A stretch of DNA of 64,000 nucleotides from Sphingomonadales bacterium (lineage in GTDB: Bacteria; Pseudomonadota; Alphaproteobacteria; Sphingomonadales; Sphingomonadaceae), in assembly GCA_017309275.1 (NCBI GenBank), contig JAFKLT010000035.1:105819-169818 (forward strand), written 5' to 3'. Below the pieces are notes generated by a model that did not search any database, had not been told where the DNA came from, and was given only the letters and a program-made list of their open reading frames with translations. Positions 15,533 to 25,709 of the stretch are shown piece by piece; position 1 is the first letter of the stretch; every line of letters starts with the position of its first letter. The translations under genes were made by a program, and so were the position numbers.

Positions 15533-15888
15533 GTGTCTGCGGCGTCATCCTCACGTCGGTCAGGCGTGATCACCCATATGTGTTCGTTCAAACCGCTGGC
15601 GGCGGTGCGCCAAAAAAAAGACGCCCGCGCGATCGAAACCGTGCGGGCGTCAGATGAAGATCTCTGTTTCCTGAAAGGAAGAGCTCTTCTGGGTCGCACC
15701 GCGCGGATAGCGTCGCGAGCCGACCGATAATTGTACGGCAGCGCCAAAAGATACCCTGGAGCTCAAACCGTTGTCGGCTTTCGGTTAGTTTCAGTCAGAA
15801 ACCCGGCGATCTCCGATCGGCCAAGACCAGCGATTCCCCTGAGTAGCGAACATTCCGGGGAGAGGGGGTCATTTCTTGCCCTATTTGC
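15533..15888. other. Gap between element remnant and esterase
   Basis: No protein gene is supported. The stretch contains a strong minus-strand terminator (15612-15651) with about 230 bp of AT-balanced sequence before it on that strand, enough for a small RNA. No attachment site or tRNA was recognised. Confidence 0.4.
15612..15651 (-). terminator. Rho-independent terminator on the minus strand
   Basis: Read on the minus strand, GACGCCCGC pairs with GCGGGCGTC around a 14-base loop and is followed by eight T residues (15612-15619, A-run on the plus strand). The nearest minus-strand gene ends 238 bp earlier, so it may serve either that gene or a small RNA located between. Confidence 0.8.
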
Positions 15889-16934
15889 TCAAAGAATTCC
15901 TGTGTCCTTTAGCCAATCTTCCACGAGCGTCGGCCATCGCTCAACGGGATGACGCAGCGGGCGCATGGCGAAGGCGTGCCCTCCCTTGGCAAAGAGATGG
16001 ACTTCCGCTGGAACACCTGCCTCGTCCAGCGCTCGCGCATAGACTATGCTATTGCAAATCGGATCGACGGGATCGTCCCAAGCCTGAAGAAGAAATGTTG
16101 GCGGGGTCATCTTGGTAACTTTGATACCAGGATCAAGCGAGCCCCCCGATCTGCACAGGTGGCCTGGGAACATTGCGATGGCAAAATCGGGCCGGCTGCT
16201 CACTTTGTCTATTTCGTCGACCGGCTCATAAGCAGGTTCGAATATATTGCTGGTCTGCGCGACCAGATACCCTCCGGCTGAGAAGCCTATGACACCGATC
16301 TTGCGGGGGTTGATCTTGAGCTCGCTGGCGCGCGAGCGCACCAGGCGTATCGCACGCTGGGCGACCTGCAACGCAAGGAGGTGCTTGGGCGTCACTGCAC
16401 AATGGCAGTCTTCATCATAATGGTGGCCGCTTTTGGGAACATGGTATTTGACGAGCACGCAAGTGGTGCCTCTTGAAGTCAGCCAGTCGCGAACTTCACT
16501 ACCTTCCAGATCGATCGCGAGCTTGGAGAATCCTCCGCCGGGAAAAACCAGCATCGCTGTGCCATTGCCTGGTTGTTGGGCGGGAAACACCGTGAGAGTG
16601 GGCACAGTGACGTTGAAGGCGCCGGTAACCGGACGTCCGGCGAAGCGTTTCGGATTCGTTGCCGTTTCGCTATACTCTGGAGGAAGTTTGACATCCTCCA
16701 TGTTCGGCGCCGCTCCAGGCCACGGTGGCGTCTGCTGATGGCCCGCTGGGGTTGCCACACGCCCTCCTCCCTGCCCTCAACGCTTGCCGTCTCGGGCATC
16801 TTTGTCGGGCCCTTAGCGTCAGGATCACGCGTCTCGGCCTCGCTGCAGCCAACAACGAAGCCTTGAAAGCACAAAAGGCCTGCTGGAATCACGCTTCGCT
16901 GCAATGAAATTCCGAACCGCCCCACATTCCGCAT
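15889..16934 (-). pseudogene. Frameshifted lipoprotein esterase (alpha/beta hydrolase)
   Basis: The catalytic part, 289 codons from 15889 to 16758, is an alpha/beta hydrolase of the acetyl-esterase type: VFPGGGFSKLA (oxyanion region), GVIGFSAGGY (nucleophile Ser) and a late GGHAFAM (His). Its apparent GTG start at 16758 has no ribosome-binding site. In another frame just upstream, starting at ATG 16934 behind AGGAAGCAGGAAA, a lipoprotein signal is readable (PAGLLCFQGFVVGC, lipobox VVGC) followed by some 30 residues. Joining the two by a single shift near 16750-16758 gives the usual layout of these secreted esterases. I therefore call a frameshifted gene; a cytoplasmic version starting at 16758 is the alternative. 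Confidence 0.65.
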
Positions 16935-17631
16935 TTTCCTGCTTCCTCACCTCGGATCGCCACCGGAAAAATTTCTCCTGACGACATCCAACCCTTAATT
17001 GACCGGGTGACCAAAGGATGATTTCTCGGGCTAGCGTCCAATTTTTTTAGGGACATGCCGTGGGTCGGCGATCAATCTCGCTAAACACGCGCCGCGCCTT
17101 TGAAGCCGCAGCGCGGTTGTCTGAACAACCTGAATAGTTCGATCGGGCAAGCACTGCTCGCGTCTCAGGCAGGGTGCGATACTTTCGTCATCGGGTTGCG
17201 CAATGTGGTTGGGGGCAAAGCATTGATCCGGAGCATGTTCGGCTCGCTCTTGACGGCGGTACTGTTGCTCGCGCTGAGACCGGGCGCGTCCGCAGAGTTA
17301 GTTTTCGAGCCGCTTCCGCCCAGCCCGGAACTAAGCGACCGTCGGCAAAGTGCCTATGCCGGGTCCTCCAGCGAAAATCGTACCTGATAGAACAGGTTGG
17401 TCCCATTGCCCGTCCGTACGGACGTTGCTGGGCTAAACGGCAGGCCGAGCTTCTTTATGTTTCCCTACTCATGGGGGAGTATTAAAGCTGGATTGGCCGC
17501 ATCGTGGGTCAGCTGACATGGGTCGATGGAGGGAGCGTCGTCGGTCGTCGTTTCGGGCCCTTGGCCGAAGCAGGAGTTTGGCAAATGGAATTAATGTTCG
17601 CCCCTCTCATGGTGGCGGGATCGCGCGCGCG
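16935..17631. other. Long gap with a 14-bp palindrome
   Basis: No convincing gene. A frame at 17100-17387 contains a signal-like hydrophobic run but lacks a ribosome-binding site and any family resemblance. CGTCCGTACGGACG at 17411-17424 is a perfect palindrome of the kind bound by dimeric regulators, about 210 bp before the mlaA-like gene. Confidence 0.4.
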
Positions 17632-18666
17632 ATGAGCCCTGCAACCGTCGCCGCGCTTCTGTTTCTGTCCGGGGTAGCGCCGCCTCCGACCGACCTCGCA
17701 TCCGAAAGCCAGACTGAGACCGAGTTGCAGCGGGTAGATGATCCCTCGGCCCCACCCGAGCCGCCGATCGTTGTGCCAGCACTCGGCAACACCCCGCATC
17801 CCTCTTTAGCCGCGCCAGCAACCTCCGACGACGAGACTATGGCCGAAATGCCCTCGGCGCCCCATGATATTGTGGTGACGGCCCGTGGCGATGCGCCGCC
17901 GGGAGATCCGCTTCAAGCGGTCAATATTGCCTCTTATCGGGCGGTCCAGTCGATCGATGCGGCGCTCGTGGCCCCAGTCGCGATGGGCTATCAAGGTATC
18001 GTACCCGAACCTGTTCGCGACGGGCTGGGCAATGCACTGCGTAACCTCAGCGAACCCGTCAATTTTCTGAACTTCCTGTTACAGTTCAAGATCGGCAAGG
18101 CTGCCGAGACGCTCGGCCGTTTCGCCGTAAACACGACATTTGGTGTCGGCGGCCTTTTCGATGTCGCGAAGACAATGCCTTTCAATCTGCCTTACCGACG
18201 CAACGGCTTTGCCAATACATTGGGTTTCTACGGCGTCGAGCCCGGTCCCTATTTCTATCTTCCGCTTATCGGGTCGACGACATTGCGCGATCTGGCGGGC
18301 AACAGCATTGACTTGCTCGTCGTGCCGACCGCGGTCGGCGCGCCTTTCGACCGCACGGCATATGCCGTTCCGACAACTGTGGTCAGGCAACTCAATGACC
18401 GCATCGAGGGCGACGCTCAAATCCAGCGCTTGCAACAGGAAAGCCTTGATCCCTATGTCGAGACACGGACCCTCTATCTGGAACTGCGCAAACGCGAAAT
18501 CGACGCATTGAAAGTTAGGCGCAGCGACCGCAATGGCGAGGCTGGACCTCAAACAGAAATCACGGTCAGCCAGACCGGGCCCTTGTCCGATCCAGAAGGT
18601 CTCATCTCCGTCGGCCCCCTTGAACTCGAGACGCCGACCTCGGACGGTTTGCCACCGCGACCTTAA
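17632..18666 (+). CDS. mlaA: MlaA (VacJ) family lipid-transport protein
   Basis: A 344-residue MlaA/VacJ homologue. The first 90 residues are a leader and a proline-rich, low-complexity extension (residues 20-85), after which the MlaA core follows: LRNLSEPVNFLNFLLQFKIG, RFAVNTTFGVGGLFDVAKT, TLGFYGVEPGPYFYLPLIG and STTLRDLAGNSIDLL (each about 15-20 residues). MlaA sits in the outer membrane and removes mislocalised phospholipids, passing them to MlaC and MlaD. The N-terminus lacks a classical lipobox cysteine, unlike the E. coli protein. ATG 17632 is chosen because it gives the signal-like MSPATVAALLFLSG. No mlaC is nearby; mlaE-F-D-like genes lie 25 kb downstream. Confidence 0.88.
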   Translation: MSPATVAALLFLSGVAPPPTDLASESQTETELQRVDDPSAPPEPPIVVPALGNTPHPSLAAPATSDDETMAEMPSAPHDIVVTARGDAPPGDPLQAVNIASYRAVQSIDAALVAPVAMGYQGIVPEPVRDGLGNALRNLSEPVNFLNFLLQFKIGKAAETLGRFAVNTTFGVGGLFDVAKTMPFNLPYRRNGFANTLGFYGVEPGPYFYLPLIGSTTLRDLAGNSIDLLVVPTAVGAPFDRTAYAVPTTVVRQLNDRIEGDAQIQRLQQESLDPYVETRTLYLELRKREIDALKVRRSDRNGEAGPQTEITVSQTGPLSDPEGLISVGPLELETPTSDGLPPRP

Positions 18667-19490
18667 CGCCAATGATGCACATTTGGCGGGCGCGCAGAGA
18701 AGCCAAAGCGCTTCGAAATTTTGCTCGCACGGAACTCAAGCCGTCAACTGCAATCGCCGCGGTGAATCTCAATAAGCTTCCTCGCTGAAGTTTGGTCTTC
18801 CGGTTTCGGACGTGTCGAGACAAATGCCCACAACCGCTATCGGTTCGGCCATCGCGGATGAGTTTTTCGATCATGAACGCGTGCCTCGCGCTGTCTCCGA
18901 CTGGCGTTCCCGAACTCGCCGATGGTCCCATGTCAAATGCTCGTCGCTTTGCGTGGGAACCGCTGGGCCTTCGCGTGGCAAGATGCGCCGCGCGTCAGAT
19001 GGGTGTTTTGCTCGCCGAATGGCTCAATTACCGCGCAAACCAGGCTGCCAGATTGGGATCTGGATATCTCTTTTCTGTTCAAAAATTATAGGTTCGCAAG
19101 CAAGCTTGGGAATATCGTGATCGATGCGGCGGCCAAGAGTGTCATGCTGCACTCGGCAATCAGGGGCCACAAACCGCCGCGATGATCGTGCCGCCTCCGA
19201 ACGCTGCCGGATTGATCGCGAGCTCGCGGTGCCGGAGACCAGCGTGCTTCCTACAAGTGCCCGTGGGCAACGGTCAGCGCGCCGTTCGCGTCGGTCGCAT
19301 GCGACATCGCAAGCACAGGCCGCGAAATTCGGAGATCCTTGAGATGGCTCCAGATGACTTGCCTCTTTCCGTCGCAGATGCCCCCGTTTGGTGCCTTGGG
19401 CCTGGCGCATGGAAACCGGCGTCGGAGAAGGTTCCCCCGTCTCTCCGACGCCGCGATTTCTATGCGAGTTAGATTGGAACCGCTAAATCG
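18667..19490. other. Long gap, probably decayed sequence
   Basis: No frame over 130 codons resembles a protein family on either strand, and no ribosome-binding site supports a short one. Codon-like patches appear on the minus strand near 19200-19330 but are broken by stops. Likely a degraded gene; no identity can be given. Confidence 0.35.
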
Positions 19491-22427
19491 TCAGAATTTT
19501 GCTCCGATGGCGACACCATAACGCCGCGGATCAAGAGTATAGATGTTTGTAAAATTACCGGAAGATGCATCGGTGACATAAAGTCCGGTAACCGAGTTGC
19601 TATCGAAAATATTCTGAACGAACCCCCGGACAAACCAGCGCTCGTCGGCGCCATTCAACTGTAAAACCGCATTTGCCTGGACGAAAGGTTCGATACGATT
19701 AATCCTGCCGTTGAAGATATTGCCATATTGCTTTCCGGTAAGGGAAATGTCGACGCGGGGGACGAGTGTCATACCATTCCCAACCTCTGCCGTGTACTGC
19801 ACGCCCATCGAGACCTTGACATTCGGCGCTTGGGGCAATGTGTTGCCCTTGATGTTAACCTCGACGCCAGGACTCAATACCTGGATCCCGCTGTTCGCAG
19901 GGATAGCGCTCGCGAGGACACCGCAAATGCCGAACGCGCCGCTGGAGGCGATATTGCCGTCCGAAGGAAATTCCTGCGGTGCGCGAAGGCCGAGAGCCGC
20001 ATTTACTCCCGCAACGAACGCATCAGCAACGCCAGGCGCAGGTCCCGTGACAGCGCAGTGCGCACCATTGCTGATGTCCTTGATAATCACGGCATCAGGA
20101 TCTCCGCCGCCCGGATCACGCGGATTGGAGAAGAATTGATCGCCGGCGACCTTGGCATTGAGATAGCTGAAGGACAGATTGATAAGCCAGTTCGGGTCCG
20201 GCCTGATGACAGACTCCAGTTCGACACCCCAGATATTGGCGTCAACCGTGTCATTCACAGACGTTCTTGCCACGATGCGGCTGAGCTGCAGTCCACTATA
20301 TTTGTAGTAAAATGCGGTGGCATTCAGTTGCAACGCGCCGTTTGCGAAGACGTTCTTGGAGCCAATCTCGAAGGCATCGATCGATTCAGAGCCGAAACTC
20401 TCGCTGACGGCGAAAATCGGAGAAAGCGGAGGATTGATACCGCCGGATTTGTAACCCCTCGAGTAAGATGCATAGAGTGAATTGTCCGGCGTAACCTCGA
20501 AGGCCAGAACTGCTCGTCCGGTAATTTCGTCGAAGCTTACTTCGCGAAACTGGGCGAGCTGTTGGCCCGGTGTCCCCGGGTCGGCATCGAAAAGTCCAGA
20601 CGGCCCGGTGAGAGGCGTTATCGGGGTATCGAACGGATCTCCATCGTTGGCATAAGGGTTCAGGAAACTGATCAGTGTCGTACGCGCCGTTACATCCTTC
20701 TTGTCATTGTTGTAACGCAGCCCCCCGGTCAACGTCAGCCGGTCGCTTAGATCGAAATAGACCTCGCCGAAAATCCCATAGCTCTCCAGATTCGATTCCA
20801 GCGAGTTGTTCCGATACATCGACGTCGCGAAATAGGATGGCGGAAGGCCGCCCGACAAGGAGCCGAATGAACCCAATATGGCACTGGCGTAATCGAGCGC
20901 AAACGAGTTCACATAATAGCTATTGTCGGTGGTTTTCGATTTCGCGTAAATTCCCCCCAACAGGAAATTGAACGGCCCGTCGAAGTCACTCGTAAGGATG
21001 AGCTCTCCGCTCCACGATTCGCGTTGTTCCGAAGATCGATCGAAAGAAAGCGGCGTTTCGGAACACAGCGAGTTCCCTTCGAAAGCGCCTCTGCTTCCAT
21101 CATCATTATCCGAGGTGCACAGCACGCCCTGCGGACCGTCCGGGATGAGAGCGCCGGCAATCGGCGAAAAATAGGCCGAGGAGCCGGGAATGAAGGCCGG
21201 CGCCGGCGGAGCAAGACCCGTCGGCAATCCGTTAGCCGCAAAAAAGGCCAGCGTATTGAGCGCCGGGGCGAAACCGGCACGGCTTTGAATTCCAAGAAAA
21301 TAGTCCTGCCTGGAATCGACTTCAGTATCCTGATAAATGCCGGTGGCCGTCAGGGTCATCGCGCCGAATTTTTGCTCAAGGCGCGCCTGCACCTGTAGCT
21401 CTTCCGCAAAATAGAAGGGCGTATAGGCCGTGTTGACGACACGCACATCGCCAGGCTCCTGAAACCCGGAAAACCCGTCAGGGCCATAAAGGCTGCCAAG
21501 GCCGAGTACGGCGGGAATGCCCTGAATGGCGAAGAACTCGGAAGAACTGAGCGTCGCACCGACCGTGGAATTTGCGTTCGTGGTATCGAAATCACGTCGA
21601 TTGTTCAGGCATCCGAGCACGCCCAATGGATCGCGTTGGCACGTTTGTTTCTGGTTTCTGAGGCGCGTGTCCTTTTCCCGGAAATAATAGCCCATGAGAT
21701 CGATCGTCGTATCAGGACCGGGCTCGAAACGAAGTGAGCCTCGCAACGCGTAAAGGTCCCGAGTGTCGATGTCCGATCCATCATAAAGATTCGTCGTATA
21801 ACCGTCGCGGTTCACATATATGCCCGCCAGTCTCACGCCGATCATATCCCCGATCGGGACATTGACCATGCCACGCGCTTCGATGCTGTTGAAATTGCCA
21901 TACTCGAATTGCGCTTCAGCCTCGAAACGGGAGAGTTTGGGTTTCGCGGTCACGACATTCACGACCCCGGAGGTCGCATTCCGACCGAACAGGGTGCCTT
22001 GAGGTCCGCGAAGGACTTCAATCCGTTCCAGATCGAAATATTCGGTCTCGAACAGGCGTGTTCCGAACAAGGGTGATCCATTGACATGAATTGCGGTCGC
22101 AGCATCGCAGGTGACGCCGACGCACAGGTCGCCAACGCCGCGAATAGTGAATGAAGCTGAGGTGAAATTGCCTTTCGAGAAAGATACATTGGGCAGCGTC
22201 AGCTGTAGATCCGAGGCATTTTCGATCTGCTGGCTTTCAAGCGCCTCAGCGCTGAATGCGCTGACAGCTATCGGCACGTCTTGCAAGCTTTGCGCCTGAC
22301 GTTGCGCCGTCACGACGATGACATCGTTACCGCCATCTGGCTCTTCAGCTATGGCTTCCTGAGCATTTGAGACCTGTGGCAACGCCATCAGGACGGCGCT
22401 TGCCAACAAATAAGCTTTGTTATTCAT
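19491..22427 (-). CDS. TonB-dependent outer-membrane receptor
   Basis: A receptor of about 978 residues for TonB-driven uptake. The signal peptide (MNNKAYLLASAVLMALPQVS) is followed by a TonB-box-like VIVVTAQRQ, the plug domain (DVPIAVSAFSAEAL, RGVGD, LFGRNATSGVVNVVTAKP) and a long beta-barrel ending in VAIGAKF, the C-terminal aromatic signature of outer-membrane proteins. Sphingomonads use many such receptors for organic compounds, and the adjacent minus-strand catabolic operon suggests its substrate rather than a siderophore; that is inference. ATG 22427 is preferred to the preceding GTG because AGAAGGG lies just upstream. A terminator-like hairpin 80 bp upstream isolates it from the operon. 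Confidence 0.95.
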   Translation of the reverse strand: MNNKAYLLASAVLMALPQVSNAQEAIAEEPDGGNDVIVVTAQRQAQSLQDVPIAVSAFSAEALESQQIENASDLQLTLPNVSFSKGNFTSASFTIRGVGDLCVGVTCDAATAIHVNGSPLFGTRLFETEYFDLERIEVLRGPQGTLFGRNATSGVVNVVTAKPKLSRFEAEAQFEYGNFNSIEARGMVNVPIGDMIGVRLAGIYVNRDGYTTNLYDGSDIDTRDLYALRGSLRFEPGPDTTIDLMGYYFREKDTRLRNQKQTCQRDPLGVLGCLNNRRDFDTTNANSTVGATLSSSEFFAIQGIPAVLGLGSLYGPDGFSGFQEPGDVRVVNTAYTPFYFAEELQVQARLEQKFGAMTLTATGIYQDTEVDSRQDYFLGIQSRAGFAPALNTLAFFAANGLPTGLAPPAPAFIPGSSAYFSPIAGALIPDGPQGVLCTSDNDDGSRGAFEGNSLCSETPLSFDRSSEQRESWSGELILTSDFDGPFNFLLGGIYAKSKTTDNSYYVNSFALDYASAILGSFGSLSGGLPPSYFATSMYRNNSLESNLESYGIFGEVYFDLSDRLTLTGGLRYNNDKKDVTARTTLISFLNPYANDGDPFDTPITPLTGPSGLFDADPGTPGQQLAQFREVSFDEITGRAVLAFEVTPDNSLYASYSRGYKSGGINPPLSPIFAVSESFGSESIDAFEIGSKNVFANGALQLNATAFYYKYSGLQLSRIVARTSVNDTVDANIWGVELESVIRPDPNWLINLSFSYLNAKVAGDQFFSNPRDPGGGDPDAVIIKDISNGAHCAVTGPAPGVADAFVAGVNAALGLRAPQEFPSDGNIASSGAFGICGVLASAIPANSGIQVLSPGVEVNIKGNTLPQAPNVKVSMGVQYTAEVGNGMTLVPRVDISLTGKQYGNIFNGRINRIEPFVQANAVLQLNGADERWFVRGFVQNIFDSNSVTGLYVTDASSGNFTNIYTLDPRRYGVAIGAKF

Positions 22428-22430
22428 CAC

Positions 22431-23097
22431 CCTTCTCTCCCTGTCTCGATTTTTTAGTTTCTTACGCGAACCCGTCCTTTTCCCCGGTAGTCGATGTTCA
22501 AAAATGGGGCAGCTCGCCGAGCTGCCCCGAGTTTGAGAGGTGGCCAGAAGGAGATTTCCGGAGAGGAAAAGATTCTCGCCGCCCGGCTTGAAGCTGAGCA
22601 GTTTTTCGGTATTTGGTAAAGAACTTTATTATGGCACTTTATTATATTGCTCGGGGCGCTGGGAGGTGTTCCATCTCAGATCCGAAGAAATCAGTTTATA
22701 CATCCGATGCTTGCTGTCAGCGCTTCAGCCTTGGCACGGTCGAGCGCGCGCCGACGACTTTTGGATGCGGCTGCGGTACGGCACGCCCGATCCCGAGCGC
22801 ATGTCCCGCCGAAGCTGGACAGCCTTTTGTGGCTCCATGACCTTGCCTTGCTGTTTGCCTCGGAAGGCATATCGACCAACTGTGCCACGATAGATTTCTT
22901 TGTGGCGCCAAGCAACACAGGCAAGAGAAGAAGATCTAAACAGAACATATGAACTCTGCTTGGTTATTTCTGCCTCGGCCTTAGTATTTATGTCTTGCTG
23001 TGCAAAAGAGGCCTCATCGTTTAACTAAATGTTGGATCGGCAATTCTCGCATCGCCATTACGGTCGCATGCAACCATAAAATCGCGCTAGACGTTGC
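22431..23097. other. Gap upstream of the receptor gene
   Basis: Apart from the hairpin at 22506-22528 nothing is supported. The stretch is lower in GC than its surroundings, and short frames near 22650-22950 have no recognisable product. It should contain the receptor promoter. Confidence 0.4.
22506..22528 (-). terminator. Intrinsic terminator, minus strand
   Basis: GGGGCAGCT and AGCTGCCCC form a 9-bp stem with a 5-base loop; read on the minus strand it is followed by ATTTTTG. It lies between the end of the hydrolase operon and the receptor gene and would end read-through from upstream. Confidence 0.7.
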
Positions 23098-24075
23098 TCA
23101 AGTCGGCGCTTCCCAAAGCCGGAGAAGGCTCCTCAACGCGGTGACAAAGGCCAGCGGCTGGTCGAGCATCAGATGGTGGCGGGCTTGAGGCACGGCAATG
23201 ATCGGAATGGCTCCTCCCCCCAGTTCACGAACATATGCCACGGAATCCCGGTTGAAGAGCTGGCTCTCCTCGCCGTGAACGATAGCCTTGCGGCCCGGCG
23301 CGTTCACTAGGCGCTCGCCGATGGTGAGCCACTCGTCGGGCCGGTTGCTCCTCCGGAACACTTCGGGAGAGAATTTCCACGTCCAACCCTCCCCGTCACG
23401 CCGCAGAGAATGAAAGGCCATATAGTCCAAAAGAAATGGCTCACCGACAGGCTGGGGTGGGGAAAGGACGTATCGACTGCGCGCCGCGTCGTAGCTGGGA
23501 TAGCGACTTTTGGCTTTGTCCGGGTCGCCGGATCCGGGGCTGGCGCGGCGGAGATTCCAATACGCTTGCAAGAGCGCAGGTCGCATGACCATCAGGTCGC
23601 AAACCACAATGCCGGAGAAGGTATCGGGCGATTGGGTGACGGCCGTCAACGCTGCGCCAGAACCGAAACTGTGGGCAATGATCGTGGGCTTGTGGCCATC
23701 CGCAAACAGTCCAAGCGCTTCGGCAATTTCGCCGAACTCGCGCCCCCTGGCCAAGGGGTCGGCGTGCCCTCGCATTTCGCTGTCGCCCATGCCGGCAAGA
23801 TCGAAGGCCACCACATCATAATCTTCGGCCAGAAACGGCGCGATGAAGGAAAAGCAGCGGGCATGCGAGAGAAAACCGTGCGTCATCAGTACCTTGGGTT
23901 TCGCCCGGTCGCCCCAGCGAAAGTAATGCGCTTTGGCACCCTCGATCTCTACATAGCCTTCCTCGCGCGGCACCCTGAGAGCGGAAACGAACCATTCGGG
24001 CAGATGCGAACCATCGCCCGCCCAGAGAGCGTCGATGTCCTCGGGGCAATCTTCAATCTTTACCGCCTCGTTCAT
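23098..24075 (-). CDS. Alpha/beta hydrolase, last gene of the catabolic operon
   Basis: A 325-residue alpha/beta-fold hydrolase. HGFLSHARC holds the oxyanion HG motif, IIAHSFGSGAA the nucleophilic serine elbow, and ARHHLMLDQP near the end the catalytic histidine. There is no signal peptide. ATG 24075 overlaps the stop of the Baeyer-Villiger monooxygenase gene (ATGA), so the two are translationally coupled. A Baeyer-Villiger enzyme produces an ester or lactone, and a coupled hydrolase is the logical next step, so a lactone or ester hydrolase is the best inference. Other possibilities are an epoxide hydrolase or C-C hydrolase. Confidence 0.88.
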   Translation of the reverse strand: MNEAVKIEDCPEDIDALWAGDGSHLPEWFVSALRVPREEGYVEIEGAKAHYFRWGDRAKPKVLMTHGFLSHARCFSFIAPFLAEDYDVVAFDLAGMGDSEMRGHADPLARGREFGEIAEALGLFADGHKPTIIAHSFGSGAALTAVTQSPDTFSGIVVCDLMVMRPALLQAYWNLRRASPGSGDPDKAKSRYPSYDAARSRYVLSPPQPVGEPFLLDYMAFHSLRRDGEGWTWKFSPEVFRRSNRPDEWLTIGERLVNAPGRKAIVHGEESQLFNRDSVAYVRELGGGAIPIIAVPQARHHLMLDQPLAFVTALRSLLRLWEAPT

Positions 24076-25709
24076 ATTGTTGGGCCGTCCTTGCGTGTGA
24101 GTTTTTCGAAAGCGAAGCCAGCATAGCTGCCGGCCGCCTCTTCGTCGCAGAGCGCGGCATAGCCAGACACGCTCGGAAAATTGATGAGCTGGCGCTTCTT
24201 TCCCGGAATATTCGCGCCCATGTACCATGAGGCCGCCTCGGGAAAGAGCGTCATCGCGCCAGCCGCGGCAACCATTTCAGTCCAGCCAGTTTCGGCAGCC
24301 GGTTTGCCCTCGAAAAGATCGATGTCCCTCCTACGCAACCAGACCATGAAATCGCAAATCCAGTCGCCCTGTATTTCCGCGCTTGTCGGGCCATTGGCGA
24401 AACCCGACGGGCTGAGAGGACCATAAGCGAACAACATGTTGGGAAAACCCGACACCGCCATGCCGAGATAGGCGCGCACACCGTCTTCCCACGCCTGCCA
24501 AAGGGGAAGCCCCTCCCTCCCGGTGATGTTCATGTCGATCAACCCGCCACGCCCGGCATCGAAGCCGGTCGCAAAAATGATCAGATCGCATTCGACCTCA
24601 CCGTCTTCCATCTTGATGGCCTGGGGCTCGATACGGATGATCGCGTTTGCCTTCAGATCGACCAGCGCGACATTATCCTGCTCGAAAATTTCATAATATC
24701 CCTGTTCGAGCGAGGGTCTTTTCGTGCCGAAAGGATGCGGCGGCTCCGCAGGCGCAAGTTTCTCGGCCAGAACGGGGTCGATAATCCGCGCGAGAACCTT
24801 TTTGCGCCAGAACTCATAGGCGTAGCGGTTCGCTTCGCGATTGGTCAGTATGTCGGCAAAGTTGTTGTACCAGAATTTGAGGCCGCCCTGCCGCCACAGG
24901 GTCTCGAAATGGTTGTTGCGCGTCGTGGCGTCTACATCGAGCGCGGAGATGTCAAGCGACTGGCATTCGAATCCCCCGTTCGTTCGCTTGCGCCGAACAA
25001 AAATGGCGGGATAGCCCTGCTTATCACGCTGCTGAATGTCTTCGGTAAGCCGTTCCTGGCGCATGGGCAGGCCCAGAATAGGAGTCCTCTGAAACAAGGT
25101 CAGCTTTTCTGCGCATTTGGCGGCCTCCTGCGCGATCTGCACTCCGCTCGCACCAGTGCCGATGACGGCGATCCGGCGGCCCGAAAGATCGATACCCTGT
25201 TGCGGCCATCGCGCCGTGTGACACCAATCGCCTTCGAACGCCGCGATTCCTCGCATATCGGGAATATACGGCTTCGATGCGAATCCCAAAGCGGGCAGAA
25301 GGAAGTGTGTCGATATTCCTTCCCCGCCCTCAAGCTGCAGGCGCCACCGTCGTCCCTCTTCATCGAACCTTGCGCTTTGGACCCTCGATCCCATCCGCAT
25401 AAGCGGCCAAAGGCCCAGCGTATCGCAAACATGCCGGAAATAGGCTCTGAGCTCCTTCCATCCGGGAAAGCGCTCGCTCCAGGCCCATGATTTCCAAACC
25501 TCGGGTATCGAAAACTCATAGAGCGGTACCTGCGAGTCCACGCGGGCACCGGGATAGCAATTCCAGTACCAAATGCCGCCGGGCTGGGCGGCCGCATCTA
25601 CCAGCAGCACCTTGAACCCGGCGTCACGCAATTTGTGCAGCAGATAGATGCCGCTGAAGCCTGCACCGACGATCACGGCATCGTAATCGGGAGAGCCAGT
25701 CGATCTCAC
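24072..25709 (-). CDS. Baeyer-Villiger flavin monooxygenase
   Basis: A 545-residue FAD- and NADPH-dependent monooxygenase of the cyclohexanone-monooxygenase type. Seen are the FAD-binding GAGFSG (15-20), GGIWYWNCYPGARVD (44-58), the Baeyer-Villiger fingerprint F158-x-G160-x3-H164-x3-W168 (FEGDWCHTARWP), a second Rossmann motif GTGASG (184-189) and a late ATGFD. The reaction inserts oxygen next to a ketone to give an ester or lactone. GTG 25709 overlaps the ligase stop (GTGA), which fixes the start better than the longer frame reaching 25916. Coupled downstream to a hydrolase. The substrate is unknown; the setting suggests a cyclic or alicyclic ketone. Confidence 0.93.
   Translation of the reverse strand: MRSTGSPDYDAVIVGAGFSGIYLLHKLRDAGFKVLLVDAAAQPGGIWYWNCYPGARVDSQVPLYEFSIPEVWKSWAWSERFPGWKELRAYFRHVCDTLGLWPLMRMGSRVQSARFDEEGRRWRLQLEGGEGISTHFLLPALGFASKPYIPDMRGIAAFEGDWCHTARWPQQGIDLSGRRIAVIGTGASGVQIAQEAAKCAEKLTLFQRTPILGLPMRQERLTEDIQQRDKQGYPAIFVRRKRTNGGFECQSLDISALDVDATTRNNHFETLWRQGGLKFWYNNFADILTNREANRYAYEFWRKKVLARIIDPVLAEKLAPAEPPHPFGTKRPSLEQGYYEIFEQDNVALVDLKANAIIRIEPQAIKMEDGEVECDLIIFATGFDAGRGGLIDMNITGREGLPLWQAWEDGVRAYLGMAVSGFPNMLFAYGPLSPSGFANGPTSAEIQGDWICDFMVWLRRRDIDLFEGKPAAETGWTEMVAAAGAMTLFPEAASWYMGANIPGKKRQLINFPSVSGYAALCDEEAAGSYAGFAFEKLTRKDGPTI

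Noticed and set aside
17100-17387. 95-codon ORF with a signal-like hydrophobic run
   Set aside because: No ribosome-binding site at the start and no recognisable mature sequence; too weak to list as a gene.
22431-22600. Possible riboswitch upstream of the TonB receptor
   Set aside because: Only a simple hairpin followed by T residues is visible; no cobalamin or other riboswitch core was recognised.
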